A DNA stretch of 64,000 nt from Thalassobacillus devorans MSP14 (GCF_000496835.1 NZ_KI543237.1:970641-1034640), one strand, 5' to 3'; positions 8,478 to 17,552 are shown, counted from the stretch's first letter. The notes: generated by a model not told the origin, from the sequence alone. Program-made: numbers and translations.

Positions 8478-11468
8478 ATGGTAATGAAAAAAGTGACGAT
8501 CAGCATTAATGGTCAGGAAATTGAAGCGACTGAAGGACAGTCGATCTTTGAAGCCGCACGTGACAATGACATTTACATGCCGGGAATTTGCGCTTCACAG
8601 CCTGATTTAGGCGTGGGAGTCATCCAGACGTGTGACACTTGTTTTGTCGATGTCAACGGAAAACTCGAGCGGTCTTGTTCCACAACAGTCGAGCAGGGCA
8701 TGAAAGTGACCGATAACTCCGATAAGGTGAAAGAAGCACAGCTCGAAGGGATGTCACGGATTCTGGAAAATCATGAGCTCTATTGTACGGTTTGTGATAA
8801 CAATAACGGGGACTGTGTGGTACATAATACTGCAGAGCACCTGCAAGTGAATCACCAGAAATACCCGTTTACGCCTAAGCCTTATACTGCGGACAACACC
8901 CATCCGTTCTATCGCTACGAACCGGATCAATGTATCTTATGCGGCTTATGCGTGGAGGCTTGCCAGGACCTGCAGGTGAGTGAAGTATTGACGATTGACT
9001 GGGAGAGAAAAGAACCACGTGTCATTTGGGACAATGATGTCCCGATTGACCAGTCTTCCTGTGTTTCCTGTGGCCACTGTGTAAGCGTTTGTCCTTGTAA
9101 TGCTCTGATGGAAAAGTCGATGCTCGGTGAAGCGGGCTATCTGACAAAAATGCCGAAAAACATCCTGGAACCGATGATTGACGTGACAAAAGAAGTGGAG
9201 CCGGGGTACAGCGGTATTTTCGCCATTTCCAATGTCGAAGCTGCAATGCGTGAAAGCCGGATCGATAAAACTAAGACAGTATGTACGTATTGCGGAGTCG
9301 GATGCAGCTTTGAAGTATGGACAAAGGGACGGGAGATCTTGAAAGTACAGCCTCATCCGGAAGCACCTGCGAATGGAATTTCCACATGTGTTAAGGGTAA
9401 ATTCGGATGGGATTTCGTTAATAGCGAAGAGCGCTTGAAGACTCCATTGATTCGTAAAGGGGATAAGTTTGTGGAAGCCACGTGGGATGAAGCACTCTCA
9501 CTTGTAGCAGAAAAGCTGCAGGGGATCAAACAGGAGAACGGTTCCGATGCGCTTGGTTTCATTGCTTCATCCAAGTGTACGAATGAAGAAAATTACCTGA
9601 TGCAGAAAATGGCGCGCCAGATTTTCCAAACCAACAATATAGATAACTGTTCGCGTTATTGCCAGACTCCAGCCTCAGCCGGACTGATGCGGACTGTTGG
9701 CATCGGCGGAGATTCCGGAACAATTGAAGACATTGCAGCTGCGGAATTAATCATCGTCGTAGGGGCAAACCCGGAAGAATCACACCCCGTGCTTGCGACA
9801 AGGATCAAACGTGCCCATAAACTGCATAACCAGAAGTTAGTTGTCGCTGATCTACGTAAAAATGGCCTGGCCGAACGGGCAGACTTACACCTTCATCCTA
9901 AGCCGGGCACCGATCTTGTCTGGATTACAGCTGTCGCCAAATACATGATCGATCAGGGCTGGGAAGCAAAAGAGTTTTTGAGCGAACGGGTAAACAATGT
10001 TGAAGAATATATGGCATCACTCGATAAATTCACACTGGAATATGCAGAAAGTGTGACAGGTCTTACCCAGGATACTATGAAAAAGGTAGCAGAAATGATT
10101 CATGAATCCACTGCTACCTGCATCCTCTGGGCAATGGGAGTCACCCAGCATATGGGCGGCACTGATACAAGCACTTCGATAGCCAATTTGCTGCTTGTGA
10201 CTGGAAACTTCGGCAAGCGCGGCACTGGTGCTTATCCGCTCCGTGGTCATAATAATGTACAGGGTGCCAGTGATTTCGGTACGATGCCGAACTTTTTCCC
10301 TGGTTATGAAGCGGTTGATGATGACACCATCCGCAGCCGCTATGAAAAAGCGTGGGAAACCCAGCTGCCAAAAGAACCCGGACTGAACAATCATGAAATC
10401 GTCGCAGCCATCCATAAAGGGTCTGTCAAAGGTGTGTATTTGTTCGGAGAAGAAATGGGACTGGTTGACTCCAATATCAATTATGTCCATGAAGCTTTTG
10501 AGAAACTTGATTTCTTCGTGGTGCAGGACATCTTCTTTTCTAAGACAGCACAGTACGCAGATGTCGTGCTCCCTGCTGCTCCAAGCCTTGAAAAAGAAGG
10601 CACGTTCACGAATACTGAGCGCCGCATTCAAAAACTGAATAAAGTGATGGAACCTTTAGGCGACAGTAAACCGGACTGGGAAATTTTCCAGGAACTCGCT
10701 AATAAACTCGGAGCAGACTGGAACTATCAGAGTCCTGGAGAAATCATGGTCGAAGCAGCATCACTTGCTCCTGCTTTCGCCGGTGTTGACTATCAGAGAC
10801 TGGAAGGATGGGACAGCCTCGTCTGGCCAGTCGATAAGGATGGTCAGGATCATCCATTATTATACGAAAAAGAATTCGCCTTCCCGGATGGTAAAGCAAA
10901 GCTCTTCCCTGTCGACTGGACCCCTCCTTATGAAGCTGGCGAGGGATATAACCTCCATTTGAATAACGGCAGGATTCTGGAGCATTTCCACGAAGGAAAT
11001 ATGACTTACCAATCGGATGGAATCTCTCATAAGGTACCAAACCCTTGGCTGGAGGTATCTCCGGAGCTCGCCAGGGAAAGGAACATTGAAACAGGGGCCC
11101 TGGTACGTTTAACTTCCCCTTATGGAAAAGTAAAACTTAGGGTCTGGGTGACCGATCAGGTGAAAGGGAACGAGCTATACCTGCCTATGAATACACGGAA
11201 GGAAATCGAAGCAGTCAACAAACTGACGAGCAGCTACCATGATAAAGATACGCACACCCCGAACTACAAAGAAATGCAAGTGAAAATGGAGCTGTTAGAA
11301 GCAAAAGGAGAATCTCCTATTGTCGTTGGAAACTTCCGTCTGGGTAATCCGCAGCCACAAGTCGGAGTACGGGTCTCCGAAAAATGGGGTCGAAAAGATT
11401 TCACACCAATTCCTGAACTGATTGAAAAGGAGGGGTTGTTCGATGGCCAAAGCGATACAGCAAATTGA
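8478..11468 (+). CDS. fdhA: Formate dehydrogenase alpha subunit (molybdopterin, YjgC-like)
   Basis: 996 residues with a modular layout. An N-terminal 2Fe-2S ferredoxin domain (CDTCFVDVNGKLERSC) comes first, then two 4Fe-4S clusters (CILCGLCVEAC and CVSCGHCVSVCPC). The molybdopterin catalytic domain starts with the 4Fe-4S motif CTYCGVGCSFEVW and ends with a dinucleotide-binding domain. The catalytic position is Cys (SRYCQTPAS), where some homologues use selenocysteine. It oxidises formate to CO2 and passes electrons through its own clusters; NAD is the likely acceptor in this cytoplasmic type. ATG 8478 follows AGGTGG by 5 nt. The frame opens at GTG 8469, but that codon lies inside the Shine-Dalgarno. 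It overlaps the next gene by 26 bp. Confidence 0.93.
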   Translation: MVMKKVTISINGQEIEATEGQSIFEAARDNDIYMPGICASQPDLGVGVIQTCDTCFVDVNGKLERSCSTTVEQGMKVTDNSDKVKEAQLEGMSRILENHELYCTVCDNNNGDCVVHNTAEHLQVNHQKYPFTPKPYTADNTHPFYRYEPDQCILCGLCVEACQDLQVSEVLTIDWERKEPRVIWDNDVPIDQSSCVSCGHCVSVCPCNALMEKSMLGEAGYLTKMPKNILEPMIDVTKEVEPGYSGIFAISNVEAAMRESRIDKTKTVCTYCGVGCSFEVWTKGREILKVQPHPEAPANGISTCVKGKFGWDFVNSEERLKTPLIRKGDKFVEATWDEALSLVAEKLQGIKQENGSDALGFIASSKCTNEENYLMQKMARQIFQTNNIDNCSRYCQTPASAGLMRTVGIGGDSGTIEDIAAAELIIVVGANPEESHPVLATRIKRAHKLHNQKLVVADLRKNGLAERADLHLHPKPGTDLVWITAVAKYMIDQGWEAKEFLSERVNNVEEYMASLDKFTLEYAESVTGLTQDTMKKVAEMIHESTATCILWAMGVTQHMGGTDTSTSIANLLLVTGNFGKRGTGAYPLRGHNNVQGASDFGTMPNFFPGYEAVDDDTIRSRYEKAWETQLPKEPGLNNHEIVAAIHKGSVKGVYLFGEEMGLVDSNINYVHEAFEKLDFFVVQDIFFSKTAQYADVVLPAAPSLEKEGTFTNTERRIQKLNKVMEPLGDSKPDWEIFQELANKLGADWNYQSPGEIMVEAASLAPAFAGVDYQRLEGWDSLVWPVDKDGQDHPLLYEKEFAFPDGKAKLFPVDWTPPYEAGEGYNLHLNNGRILEHFHEGNMTYQSDGISHKVPNPWLEVSPELARERNIETGALVRLTSPYGKVKLRVWVTDQVKGNELYLPMNTRKEIEAVNKLTSSYHDKDTHTPNYKEMQVKMELLEAKGESPIVVGNFRLGNPQPQVGVRVSEKWGRKDFTPIPELIEKEGLFDGQSDTAN

Positions 11469-11937
11469 TATCCAGCAAGCGACTGCTGAAGAACAACAGC
11501 ATAAAGACATCGCAGCATTAATGACTCAGATTGCTGATAATAAACAGTCAATTTCAAGCATGCTTGAAATTATCGAGCAATTGGAAGCAACTGGAGCGCT
11601 CGATATTATGAAAGGATTTCTCAGCGCCCGTGAAAAAATCGGCACGATCGCAGTCGAACAAATCAACCAGCCGAATATCCACCATACCATCAAGAACACT
11701 TTTTACGCTTTAGGCTTTGTCGGTCATGTGGAACCTGAAAAATTAAGGACGATGCTGGAAAGTGTACAGCATGGGATTGAATCAGCCTCCAGCCATGCAG
11801 AAAAGACAGAGAAAACCAACCTTTGGGGATTGATGAAGTCTCTGCGTGACCCTCATGTAGTTACCGCACTTTCCACCATGGTCAGCTTTTTGAATGGTAT
11901 GGGTAAAGAGTTAGAAGAAAAAGGTGATAGCCATTGA
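11443..11937 (+). CDS. DUF1641 protein, YjgD-like, formate dehydrogenase partner
   Basis: 164 residues, soluble, mostly helical. The DUF1641 core is the stretch around IEQLEATGALDIMKGFLSAR and the later WGLMKSLRDPHV. In Bacillus this family is found beside the formate dehydrogenase alpha gene (yjgC-yjgD), and a helper role in its activity or assembly is inferred from that. ATG 11443 sits 8 nt after AAGGAGG; the earlier in-frame TTG at 11422 lies before that signal and is rejected. The gene starts inside fdhA and overlaps the next start by 4 bp. Confidence 0.88.
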   Translation: MAKAIQQIDIQQATAEEQQHKDIAALMTQIADNKQSISSMLEIIEQLEATGALDIMKGFLSAREKIGTIAVEQINQPNIHHTIKNTFYALGFVGHVEPEKLRTMLESVQHGIESASSHAEKTEKTNLWGLMKSLRDPHVVTALSTMVSFLNGMGKELEEKGDSH

Positions 11938-12143
11938 TTACACGTACATTTTCAATTGCTGACTTCCATAAGGATGATGAGGCACGAGTGGAAGAAATCT
12001 TATATGACGTATGGGGCGTGCGGAACGTTGCGGTTAATTCCCAACTGGGGTTGGCTACAGTTTCTTTTGATGAAAATGCCGCCTCCTGGGAGGATTTCAC
12101 TCAGGCAGTCGCCGACTCCGGATTTGAAGTGAATGGGGGATGA
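11934..12143 (+). CDS. Small HMA-fold-like protein lacking the CXXC metal site
   Basis: 69 residues. The pattern ITRTFSIADF, ARVEEILYDVWGVRNVAVN and GLATVSFDENAASWEDFTQAV, ending DSGFEV, follows the beta-alpha-beta-beta-alpha-beta order of copper chaperones of the CopZ/HMA type. There is no cysteine at all, so the metal-binding CXXC loop is missing. TTG 11934 overlaps the stop of the DUF1641 gene (TTGA), which indicates translational coupling, and AGGTGAT lies 7 nt upstream. As third gene of the formate dehydrogenase operon it may be a protein-interaction or maturation factor. This is inference, since no family is recognised with certainty. Confidence 0.75.
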   Translation: MITRTFSIADFHKDDEARVEEILYDVWGVRNVAVNSQLGLATVSFDENAASWEDFTQAVADSGFEVNGG

Positions 12144-12149
12144 CAGTAG

Positions 12150-12186
12150 AAACAGCAGAGATGGATGTCTCTGCTGTTTTTCTTTA
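12150..12186 (+). terminator. Terminator of the formate dehydrogenase operon
   Basis: AAACAGCAGAGA and TCTCTGCTGTTT form a 12-bp perfect stem around TGGATG, followed by TTTTCTTT. It ends the three-gene operon 6 nt after the last stop. Confidence 0.93.
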
Positions 12187-12241
12187 TCAGGAAAAGTTAC
12201 ATAGGTCTTCCTTTCTGATGTCTTTCCCTGATGCGGGGTTA

Positions 12242-12362
12242 TTCTGTCTTAACTCGCATATGTTCAGTCTGAACAGAGGGCAGCTCTGTCCTAACTAAGC
12301 AACCTTCTTCCCTAACGGTACTAAGTTCTGACTTATGAAGCAAGGTTCTGACTTAACGCGTA
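12242..12362 (+). repeat. Degenerate 20-22 bp tandem repeat array, type TTCTGACTTAACGC
   Basis: Units begin at about 12242, 12284, 12306, 12326 and 12346, with 20-22 bp steps and one unit-length gap around 12262. The unit shapes are TTCTGTCTTAACTCGC, CTCTGTCCTAACTAAGC, TTCTTCCCTAACGGTAC, TTCTGACTTATGAAGC and TTCTGACTTAACGCG. The same unit recurs at 30324-30365 and 57098-57139, always past an operon terminator. No coding potential. A separate 20-bp palindrome, centred on CCCGGG, lies at 12406-12425. Confidence 0.75.
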
Positions 12363-12427
12363 TAGCTAACTCAAAAGAGACACAAATCAGGATGCGTGTC
12401 ACTTAATTATTTCCCGGGAAATAATAT

Positions 12428-12883
12428 TTATCTGCCACTGACGGAGTCACGATGAAAGCGGCCGTTGGCCTGGTATAGCAGCTTTTCCGGTACTACTTCT
12501 TCAATCATCGGAAAAACCGTCCGCTCTTCTAACCGGACATGTTCATCGAGCAGTTCTCCTAACTCGCGAAACTGTTCCGCTGTCAAACGCGGCTGCTCAC
12601 GGATCCGTTCGACCATCCCTCTAATTTGTGCATGCTGGACCAGCATCTTCCTGATTGGCTCCTGATCAACATTCCCATATTGGGAGTAAAGTGGAAGCAG
12701 CACCTCTTCTTCATCACGAAAATGCCCACGCCCGTCCTGATTCCAAAACTCAATCACACTCCTGCGATAATCCTGCAAACTTTTTTCTGTTTTCTCCTTG
12801 CCCGCCTTTTTCAACTCTACCGCAGTAACAAGCGCATGATGATGGTGATGGGATAAAGGGTATAACGCTTCGTGCCTTTTCAT
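12428..12883 (-). CDS. Hemerythrin-like (HHE) domain protein
   Basis: 151 residues, one four-helix HHE domain. Candidate diiron ligands are in LSHHHHHALV (residues 10-19), HFRDEEEVLLP (middle), LVQHAQIRGMVERI and HVRLEERTVFPMIEE (C-terminal third). Such proteins bind O2, NO or iron in the cytoplasm. The gene has GGAGGTTG upstream of ATG 12883 and a TATAAT-like box about 40 bp further up. It stands alone, so the physiological role is open. Confidence 0.85.
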   Translation of the reverse strand: MKRHEALYPLSHHHHHALVTAVELKKAGKEKTEKSLQDYRRSVIEFWNQDGRGHFRDEEEVLLPLYSQYGNVDQEPIRKMLVQHAQIRGMVERIREQPRLTAEQFRELGELLDEHVRLEERTVFPMIEEVVPEKLLYQANGRFHRDSVSGR

Positions 12884-13167
12884 ATCTTTTCAACCTCCAA
12901 TCGAAGTGAAGACTCTATACTGCTATTATATACCATGTAACAGGAAACAGAAGTGACCTCCCCCACATGACTTATTTGTTCGCCACTCCTGAACAATCGA
13001 TTAAGCAAAGCTCCAAATATGTAACATTCCCCCGAACATAGACATTACCACCTAATCTAATTCTCCTAATTTCATATGACGAAAGGATTGTTTTCAGATT
13101 TTTCAATAAATTAACGGCGGTTTTCCCTTATACTTCAAATTATATGACAATAAAGGAGGAAGATGGT

Positions 13168-14949
13168 GTGAAAAAGACAGGACTGATGCTAATGCTTTGC
13201 GCTAGTCTGGTAGTTCCCACGACTGCTGACGCTGCGCCTGTCAGTGACACCAACGATACATACAACACGAACATTGCTATTGAAAACGGGATGACCCAGC
13301 CAATTTATTCAATGGATGACGCTATCCAGGAAGAGGTTTATATCGAAACCACGGTCGACAGTGACAATGATGGTGAACCTGATCGTGTCCATGCAAAAAT
13401 CATTCGTCCAGCCGAAACGGAACAAGGGCTTGATGTGCCTGTTCTATATACAATGAGCCCTTATTATGCAGGTCTTAATTTTCCTTTAGAATTTTATAAT
13501 GTTGATCAGCCACTGAATGTGGTCAACCATCCTGGTAAGCCGCTTCTTACGGGGCAGGGAAACGCGGCAGGGCTGCCTGGTTACTTAGATGATTATTTCG
13601 TTCCACGCGGCTATGCTTTCATTGCTGCCGAAAGCATAGGAACCGGTCAGTCGAACGGCTGCCCTACCACTGGTGATTTTCAGGAGGTGGAAGGAACAAA
13701 GGCAGTCATCGATTGGCTTAATGGGCGTGCAGATGCCTATAATGAAAACGGGGAACAGGTAACAGCCGATTGGTCGACCGGGAAAGTCGGCATGGCAGGG
13801 GTGTCCTATAATGGTACCTTACCGAATGCTGTTGCTACTACTGGGGTTGACGGGTTAGAGACGATTGTGCCGATTGGGGCAATTAGTGACTGGTATGACT
13901 ATTACCGCTCCAATGGTGCAGTCATCGCTCCAGGAGGATATCAAGGTGAAGACACGGATGTACTTGCAAAGGCTGTGATGACTCGGGAAAACCCGGAAGT
14001 ATGTGCCGGGCAGATGGAAAATCTGACAGAAGGACAAGACCGGGAAACCGGTGACTATAATGACTATTGGTACGCTCGCAATTACGTAAAGGATGCCAAA
14101 AACATCGAGGCCAGCGTCCTGCTTGTCCATGGATTGAATGACTGGAATGTAAAAACAGAACAATTCCAACAGTGGTGGGAAGCTTTAGAAAAAAATAATG
14201 TTCCGAGAAAAATGTGGCTTCATCAAAAAGGACATACCGATCCCTATTATGTCCGGCAGGAAGCGTGGATGACTACTTTGAATAAATGGTTTGATTACTG
14301 GTTATATGATGTAAAAAACGGCATCATGGACGAGCCGATGGTAGATATCCAGCGGGAAGACCAATCCTGGGAAACAATGGCTGACTGGCCTGCCGAAGAG
14401 GCTAAAGAGACGAAGCTTCACTTCCGTGCGGAAGAAAGGATTGGTTCCCTCAGCTTCTCACCGGTAGCAAACAGCAGGAAAAAAGAAGATAGGATCATCG
14501 ATGATCCTAGTCGTACCGCAGAAACATTGGTAGAGGATTTGAACGGTAATAAGGCTAACCTTGCTGCCTACTTGACAGAGCCTTTAGATAAGGAAATGCG
14601 CCTTAGTGGTGTACCGGAGGTTTCTCTCCGCGCTGAGTTTGACCGGCCAACTGCTAACCTTACCGCTCTGTTAGTAGATCATAGTAAGGATGGGACTGAA
14701 ATCATCACACGCGGCTGGATGGATCCGCAAAATATAACTTCCGATTGGAAAGCGAAGTCTCTCTCACCAGGGAAAGAATATACTTTCCAGTGGGATATGC
14801 AGCCGGATGACTATGTATTTGAGTCTGGTCACCAGCTTGGTGTCGTAATCATTTCTACGGATCACGACTACACCCTTCGTCCAGAAGGCGGCACAACGAT
14901 TACAATCAATCCAGCAAGCAGTTATATCAAGCTTCCACTGGTAAGATAA
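13168..14949 (+). CDS. Secreted Xaa-Pro dipeptidyl-peptidase-like hydrolase (S15)
   Basis: 593 residues. A short signal peptide (VKKTGLMLML core, TADA|AP cleavage) indicates export. The catalytic alpha/beta-hydrolase part contains Ser213 in GMAGVSYNGT, Asp325 in VHGLNDWN and His356 in QKGHTDP. The C-terminal galactose-binding-like sandwich (from about 400) is typical of X-Pro dipeptidyl peptidases and CocE-type esterases. GTG 13168 is chosen because AAAGGAGGA at 13152-13160 is 7 nt upstream; the ATG at 13144 lies before that signal. Release of X-Pro dipeptides from external peptides is likely, but an esterase substrate is not excluded. Confidence 0.87.
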   Translation: MKKTGLMLMLCASLVVPTTADAAPVSDTNDTYNTNIAIENGMTQPIYSMDDAIQEEVYIETTVDSDNDGEPDRVHAKIIRPAETEQGLDVPVLYTMSPYYAGLNFPLEFYNVDQPLNVVNHPGKPLLTGQGNAAGLPGYLDDYFVPRGYAFIAAESIGTGQSNGCPTTGDFQEVEGTKAVIDWLNGRADAYNENGEQVTADWSTGKVGMAGVSYNGTLPNAVATTGVDGLETIVPIGAISDWYDYYRSNGAVIAPGGYQGEDTDVLAKAVMTRENPEVCAGQMENLTEGQDRETGDYNDYWYARNYVKDAKNIEASVLLVHGLNDWNVKTEQFQQWWEALEKNNVPRKMWLHQKGHTDPYYVRQEAWMTTLNKWFDYWLYDVKNGIMDEPMVDIQREDQSWETMADWPAEEAKETKLHFRAEERIGSLSFSPVANSRKKEDRIIDDPSRTAETLVEDLNGNKANLAAYLTEPLDKEMRLSGVPEVSLRAEFDRPTANLTALLVDHSKDGTEIITRGWMDPQNITSDWKAKSLSPGKEYTFQWDMQPDDYVFESGHQLGVVIISTDHDYTLRPEGGTTITINPASSYIKLPLVR

Positions 14950-14953
14950 GTTC

Positions 14954-14986
14954 AAGCCCAGTATGCCTGTCATACTGGGCTTTTTG
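14954..14986 (+). terminator. Terminator of the S15 peptidase gene
   Basis: AGCCCAGTATG pairs perfectly with CATACTGGGCT around CCTGT, followed by TTTTTG. It lies just after the stop codon. Confidence 0.93.
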
Positions 14987-15168
14987 TGGGGAATATAGAT
15001 AACCATAAAACACCTAATATATCCTTTTTTATTTTCTTGGTTCTAAGTTTAAGGTTTTGTCACCCTTGCTTAAGGAAAGAATAAAATATCTTGAATTTCC
15101 TTTATCATTTCTTTTCACCAAAACGTTACACCGTATGGTATAAGAGATAAATTCGGGGGTGCCTATAG

Positions 15169-15336
15169 ATGAATCATTTAGAAGAGTTAGAAAAGAAGAT
15201 AGAAGAAATGCGACTATATATGTATTCCCTCTATAATCAGGACCCATTGGATAAAAAATTAATAGAAGCTTCACAAGTACTGGACCGATTGCTTAATGAA
15301 CTATCGTCAGCTCACAAGTCCGCAAGCTGCGAATGA
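15169..15336 (+). CDS. Spo0E-like sporulation phosphatase
   Basis: 55 residues, too short for a 60-residue ORF cut-off. The sequence has an N-terminal amphipathic helix (LEELEKKIEEMRLYMYSLY) and then the family signature SQVLDRLLNEL, matching the SxxLDxLI motif of Spo0E, YnzD and YisI. These two-helix proteins dephosphorylate Spo0A~P or related response regulators and so hold back sporulation. GGGGGTG is 7 nt before ATG 15169. It has its own terminator at 15361. It lies tail-to-tail with rpoN. The specific paralogue cannot be assigned. Confidence 0.85.
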   Translation: MNHLEELEKKIEEMRLYMYSLYNQDPLDKKLIEASQVLDRLLNELSSAHKSASCE

Positions 15337-15360
15337 CCCATTGTAGAGGCTGTAAATTAA

Positions 15361-15406
15361 AAAACTGTCTCCAGGAATCTGAAAAATGATTCCTGGAGAC
15401 AGTTTT
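15361..15406. terminator. Bidirectional terminator between the Spo0E-like gene and rpoN
   Basis: A 19-bp perfect stem (AAAACTGTCTCCAGGAATC and its complement) flanks TGAAAAAT. T-runs exist on both sides, so it can end both convergent transcripts. Confidence 0.92.
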
Positions 15407-16711
15407 TTACGAGAGTCGTTTACGTTTGGACGAGGCAGGGATATGAAGTTCTTCCCTGTACTTTGCTACCGTCCTCCGCGATACGATTATTCCTTCTTTT
15501 GTTTTAAAATGGTCGGATATCTTCTGATCGGAAATCGGCTTACACTTATCTTCTGCTTCTATCAAACTTTTTAAAAGCGCTTTCACTTTAGCGGAAGATG
15601 TACCATCACCCGATTCACTAGTTAGTTTAGAAGTGAAGAAGATGTTTAATTCGAAGCACCCTTGAGGTGTCTGGATCACTTTATTCGCTTTAGCTCTGCT
15701 TACCGTGGACTCATGGACCCCGATTGCTTCGGCTACTTCTTTCAGGGTAAGGGGCTGGATAGCTTTAAATCCTTCCTCGAAAAAACCTGCCTGCTTTTCC
15801 ACAAGCACTTCGGCAATTTTCATCATGGTTGCCTGACGCTGTTCGATGCTATTGATCAACCATAACGCCTTCTGGTAATTATCCTTTACATATTTTGCCG
15901 TCTGGTCGTTATTATTAATCAAGGTACGATAATTCGTATTTACGTGAATGGAGGGTAAGTAACTGTCATGGAGGACAATCTTATACTCTCCCTGATGCTT
16001 CTTTACTGTTATATCAGGGCGTATATACTCGGGTGGTGACTTTGCGATCCCCGCAAAAGGCTTAGGTCTTAACTGTTGAATGATTTCTACCGCCTGATGT
16101 ACTTCTGACAGAGGTGCATTCAATTTTTCAGCCAGTATACGCCATTTTTTATCCGCCAAGAGTTCCAGATGATCGTTAACGATTTGTACTGCTAATACGT
16201 TGTCTTCATGCAGTTTTCGTAATTGAAAGGTAAGATAGTCTGATAGATTTCTGGTACCAACCCCTATAGGCTCAAGGGATTGCAGCTTTTCAATCACCCC
16301 TGTCACCTGCTCTTGCGGCCGCCCAAATTCATCAGCAATCTCCGTCTCTGGAATGGGAAGATAGCCATTGTCATCCAAATTCCATATCAGGTACTGCATC
16401 AACAGTCTTTCTACGTCAGGCAAGTCCAGCAGGCTTGCCTGCTCCCATAGATCCTCTCTTATATCTTTTTCCCTGGTAGCAAAATCAAGCGGGCTGACAC
16501 CTGAATGATAAGCCCTGTGCTGAAAGACAGGTTCATGGTCGACCTCTGGTGCTTTTTCCTTTACTTCAATCAGCGGATTTTCCAGTGCTTGTTCCTGAAT
16601 ATACGCTGTCAGTTCCATTGAAGAGAATTGCAGCAATGATATCGCCTGTCGTAATTCTGTTGTCATAGCCAAATTGGTTGTTTGCCGTTGAGACAGACTT
16701 AGCTCCATCAT
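15407..16711 (-). CDS. rpoN: RNA polymerase sigma-54 factor (SigL)
   Basis: 434 residues, normal for Bacillus SigL. An N-terminal Gln/Leu-rich activator-response region (LSLSQRQTTNLAMTTELRQA) is followed by the core-binding domain, a helix-turn-helix (EVAEAIGVHESTVSRAKANK) and the RpoN box SRRTVAKYREELHIPASSKR, which contacts the -24 promoter element. It directs transcription from -24/-12 promoters together with AAA+ activators. GGAGGAGAAAC lies before the ATGATG start. A cre-like box sits 27 bp upstream, in line with the known carbon-catabolite control of sigL in Bacillus. No -24/-12 promoter could be found with confidence in this window. Confidence 0.95.
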   Translation of the reverse strand: MMELSLSQRQTTNLAMTTELRQAISLLQFSSMELTAYIQEQALENPLIEVKEKAPEVDHEPVFQHRAYHSGVSPLDFATREKDIREDLWEQASLLDLPDVERLLMQYLIWNLDDNGYLPIPETEIADEFGRPQEQVTGVIEKLQSLEPIGVGTRNLSDYLTFQLRKLHEDNVLAVQIVNDHLELLADKKWRILAEKLNAPLSEVHQAVEIIQQLRPKPFAGIAKSPPEYIRPDITVKKHQGEYKIVLHDSYLPSIHVNTNYRTLINNNDQTAKYVKDNYQKALWLINSIEQRQATMMKIAEVLVEKQAGFFEEGFKAIQPLTLKEVAEAIGVHESTVSRAKANKVIQTPQGCFELNIFFTSKLTSESGDGTSSAKVKALLKSLIEAEDKCKPISDQKISDHFKTKEGIIVSRRTVAKYREELHIPASSKRKRLS

Positions 16712-16737
16712 GTTTCTCCTCCCTGCTTAAAACCTTG

Positions 16738-16751
16738 TGAACGCGCTTACA
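16738..16751 (-). promoter_or_regulatory. cre-like box upstream of rpoN
   Basis: On the minus strand TGTAAGCGCGTTCA matches the CcpA consensus TGWNANCGNTNWCA at all but one fixed position. It lies between the gene start and the probable promoter, where CcpA would block transcription. B. subtilis sigL is known to be glucose-repressed. Confidence 0.55.
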
Positions 16752-16883
16752 TTTCACTAAAGACTGGTTTCCATTGGAATATATTCTATTTTACTATGCA
16801 ACGTTTTCAATTAGAAGTTGTTCGAGTTGAACTTATACTTATTATCATATTGGCCTATCACTCCTGAAATTTCAAGCTCATAT

Positions 16884-16930
16884 CACAAAAACTTCCCCGG
16901 GAGAACCATTTTCTGGTTATCCCGGGGAAG
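16884..16930 (-). terminator. Terminator of the thiamine salvage operon
   Basis: CTTCCCCGGGA-GAACCA pairs with TGGTT-TCCCGGGGAAG around a TTTTC loop. On the minus strand TTTTTGTG follows. It lies 4 nt past the thiE stop. Confidence 0.9.
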
Positions 16931-16934
16931 CCGG

Positions 16935-17552
16935 TTAAAGCTGTTTTACTGACCTGGGGATGTTTTCTGCCTGGGTGATGGCGCTGATCACTGCCACACC
17001 ATCTGCACCCGCTGAAATAATAGCATGAGCGTTCTTGCAGTTAATCCCTCCTATCCCTACAATCGGCATAGAAGGAAACTCCCCTCTAAGCTCCTTAATC
17101 CACAAAGGACCAACGGGTCTTTTTGCATCAGCTTTGGTAGAAGTAGGAAACAAGGGGCCAGCCCCAAGATAGTTCACGTGTTCCATAGGACTTTTCTCCA
17201 CTTCCGTCCAGTTTGATACGGATAATCCTATCACTATCTCAGGAAAAATTTTGCGCAAATCGCCTGGCGATACATCATCCTGGCCCACATGGACACCATC
17301 GGCCTCCAGCGATTCAACTAAATCTATATCATCGTTTACGATAAACAGCACTTCATGTTCCTTACAAATGCTTCTCAGCCTCATGCCTAACTCAAATTTT
17401 TCTTTTCCTTGCAAAGCCCCCCTGCCTTTTTCCCGATATTGAAAAGCGGTGATCCCTCCCTCAATGGCTTCCAGTAAAACTGCTGCCGGATCACGGTCGC
17501 AATTCACACTTCCCATAACCAGGTATTTTCGCAGCCTGCTTGCCATCTTCAT
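16935..17552 (-). CDS. thiE: Thiamine-phosphate synthase
   Basis: 205 residues, the usual length of a TIM-barrel ThiE. Family motifs are AFQYREKG (HMP-PP diphosphate contact), FIVNDDIDLVESLEADGVHVGQDD, YLGAGPLFPTSTKADA and VGIGGINCKNA with the phosphate-binding glycines. It joins HMP-PP and thiazole phosphate to thiamine phosphate, the last step supplied by thiD and thiM upstream. The start overlaps the thiM stop (ATGA). Last gene of the tenA-thiD-thiM-thiE operon. Confidence 0.96.
   Translation of the reverse strand: MKMASRLRKYLVMGSVNCDRDPAAVLLEAIEGGITAFQYREKGRGALQGKEKFELGMRLRSICKEHEVLFIVNDDIDLVESLEADGVHVGQDDVSPGDLRKIFPEIVIGLSVSNWTEVEKSPMEHVNYLGAGPLFPTSTKADAKRPVGPLWIKELRGEFPSMPIVGIGGINCKNAHAIISAGADGVAVISAITQAENIPRSVKQL

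Noticed and set aside
12406-12425. 20-bp perfect palindrome ATTATTTCCCGGGAAATAAT as terminator of the hemerythrin gene
   Set aside because: No loop and no T-run on the minus strand; it could be a binding site, but nothing else supports it.
15029-15274. 81-codon minus-strand frame
   Set aside because: It overlaps the better supported Spo0E-like gene on the opposite strand and has no ribosome-binding site.
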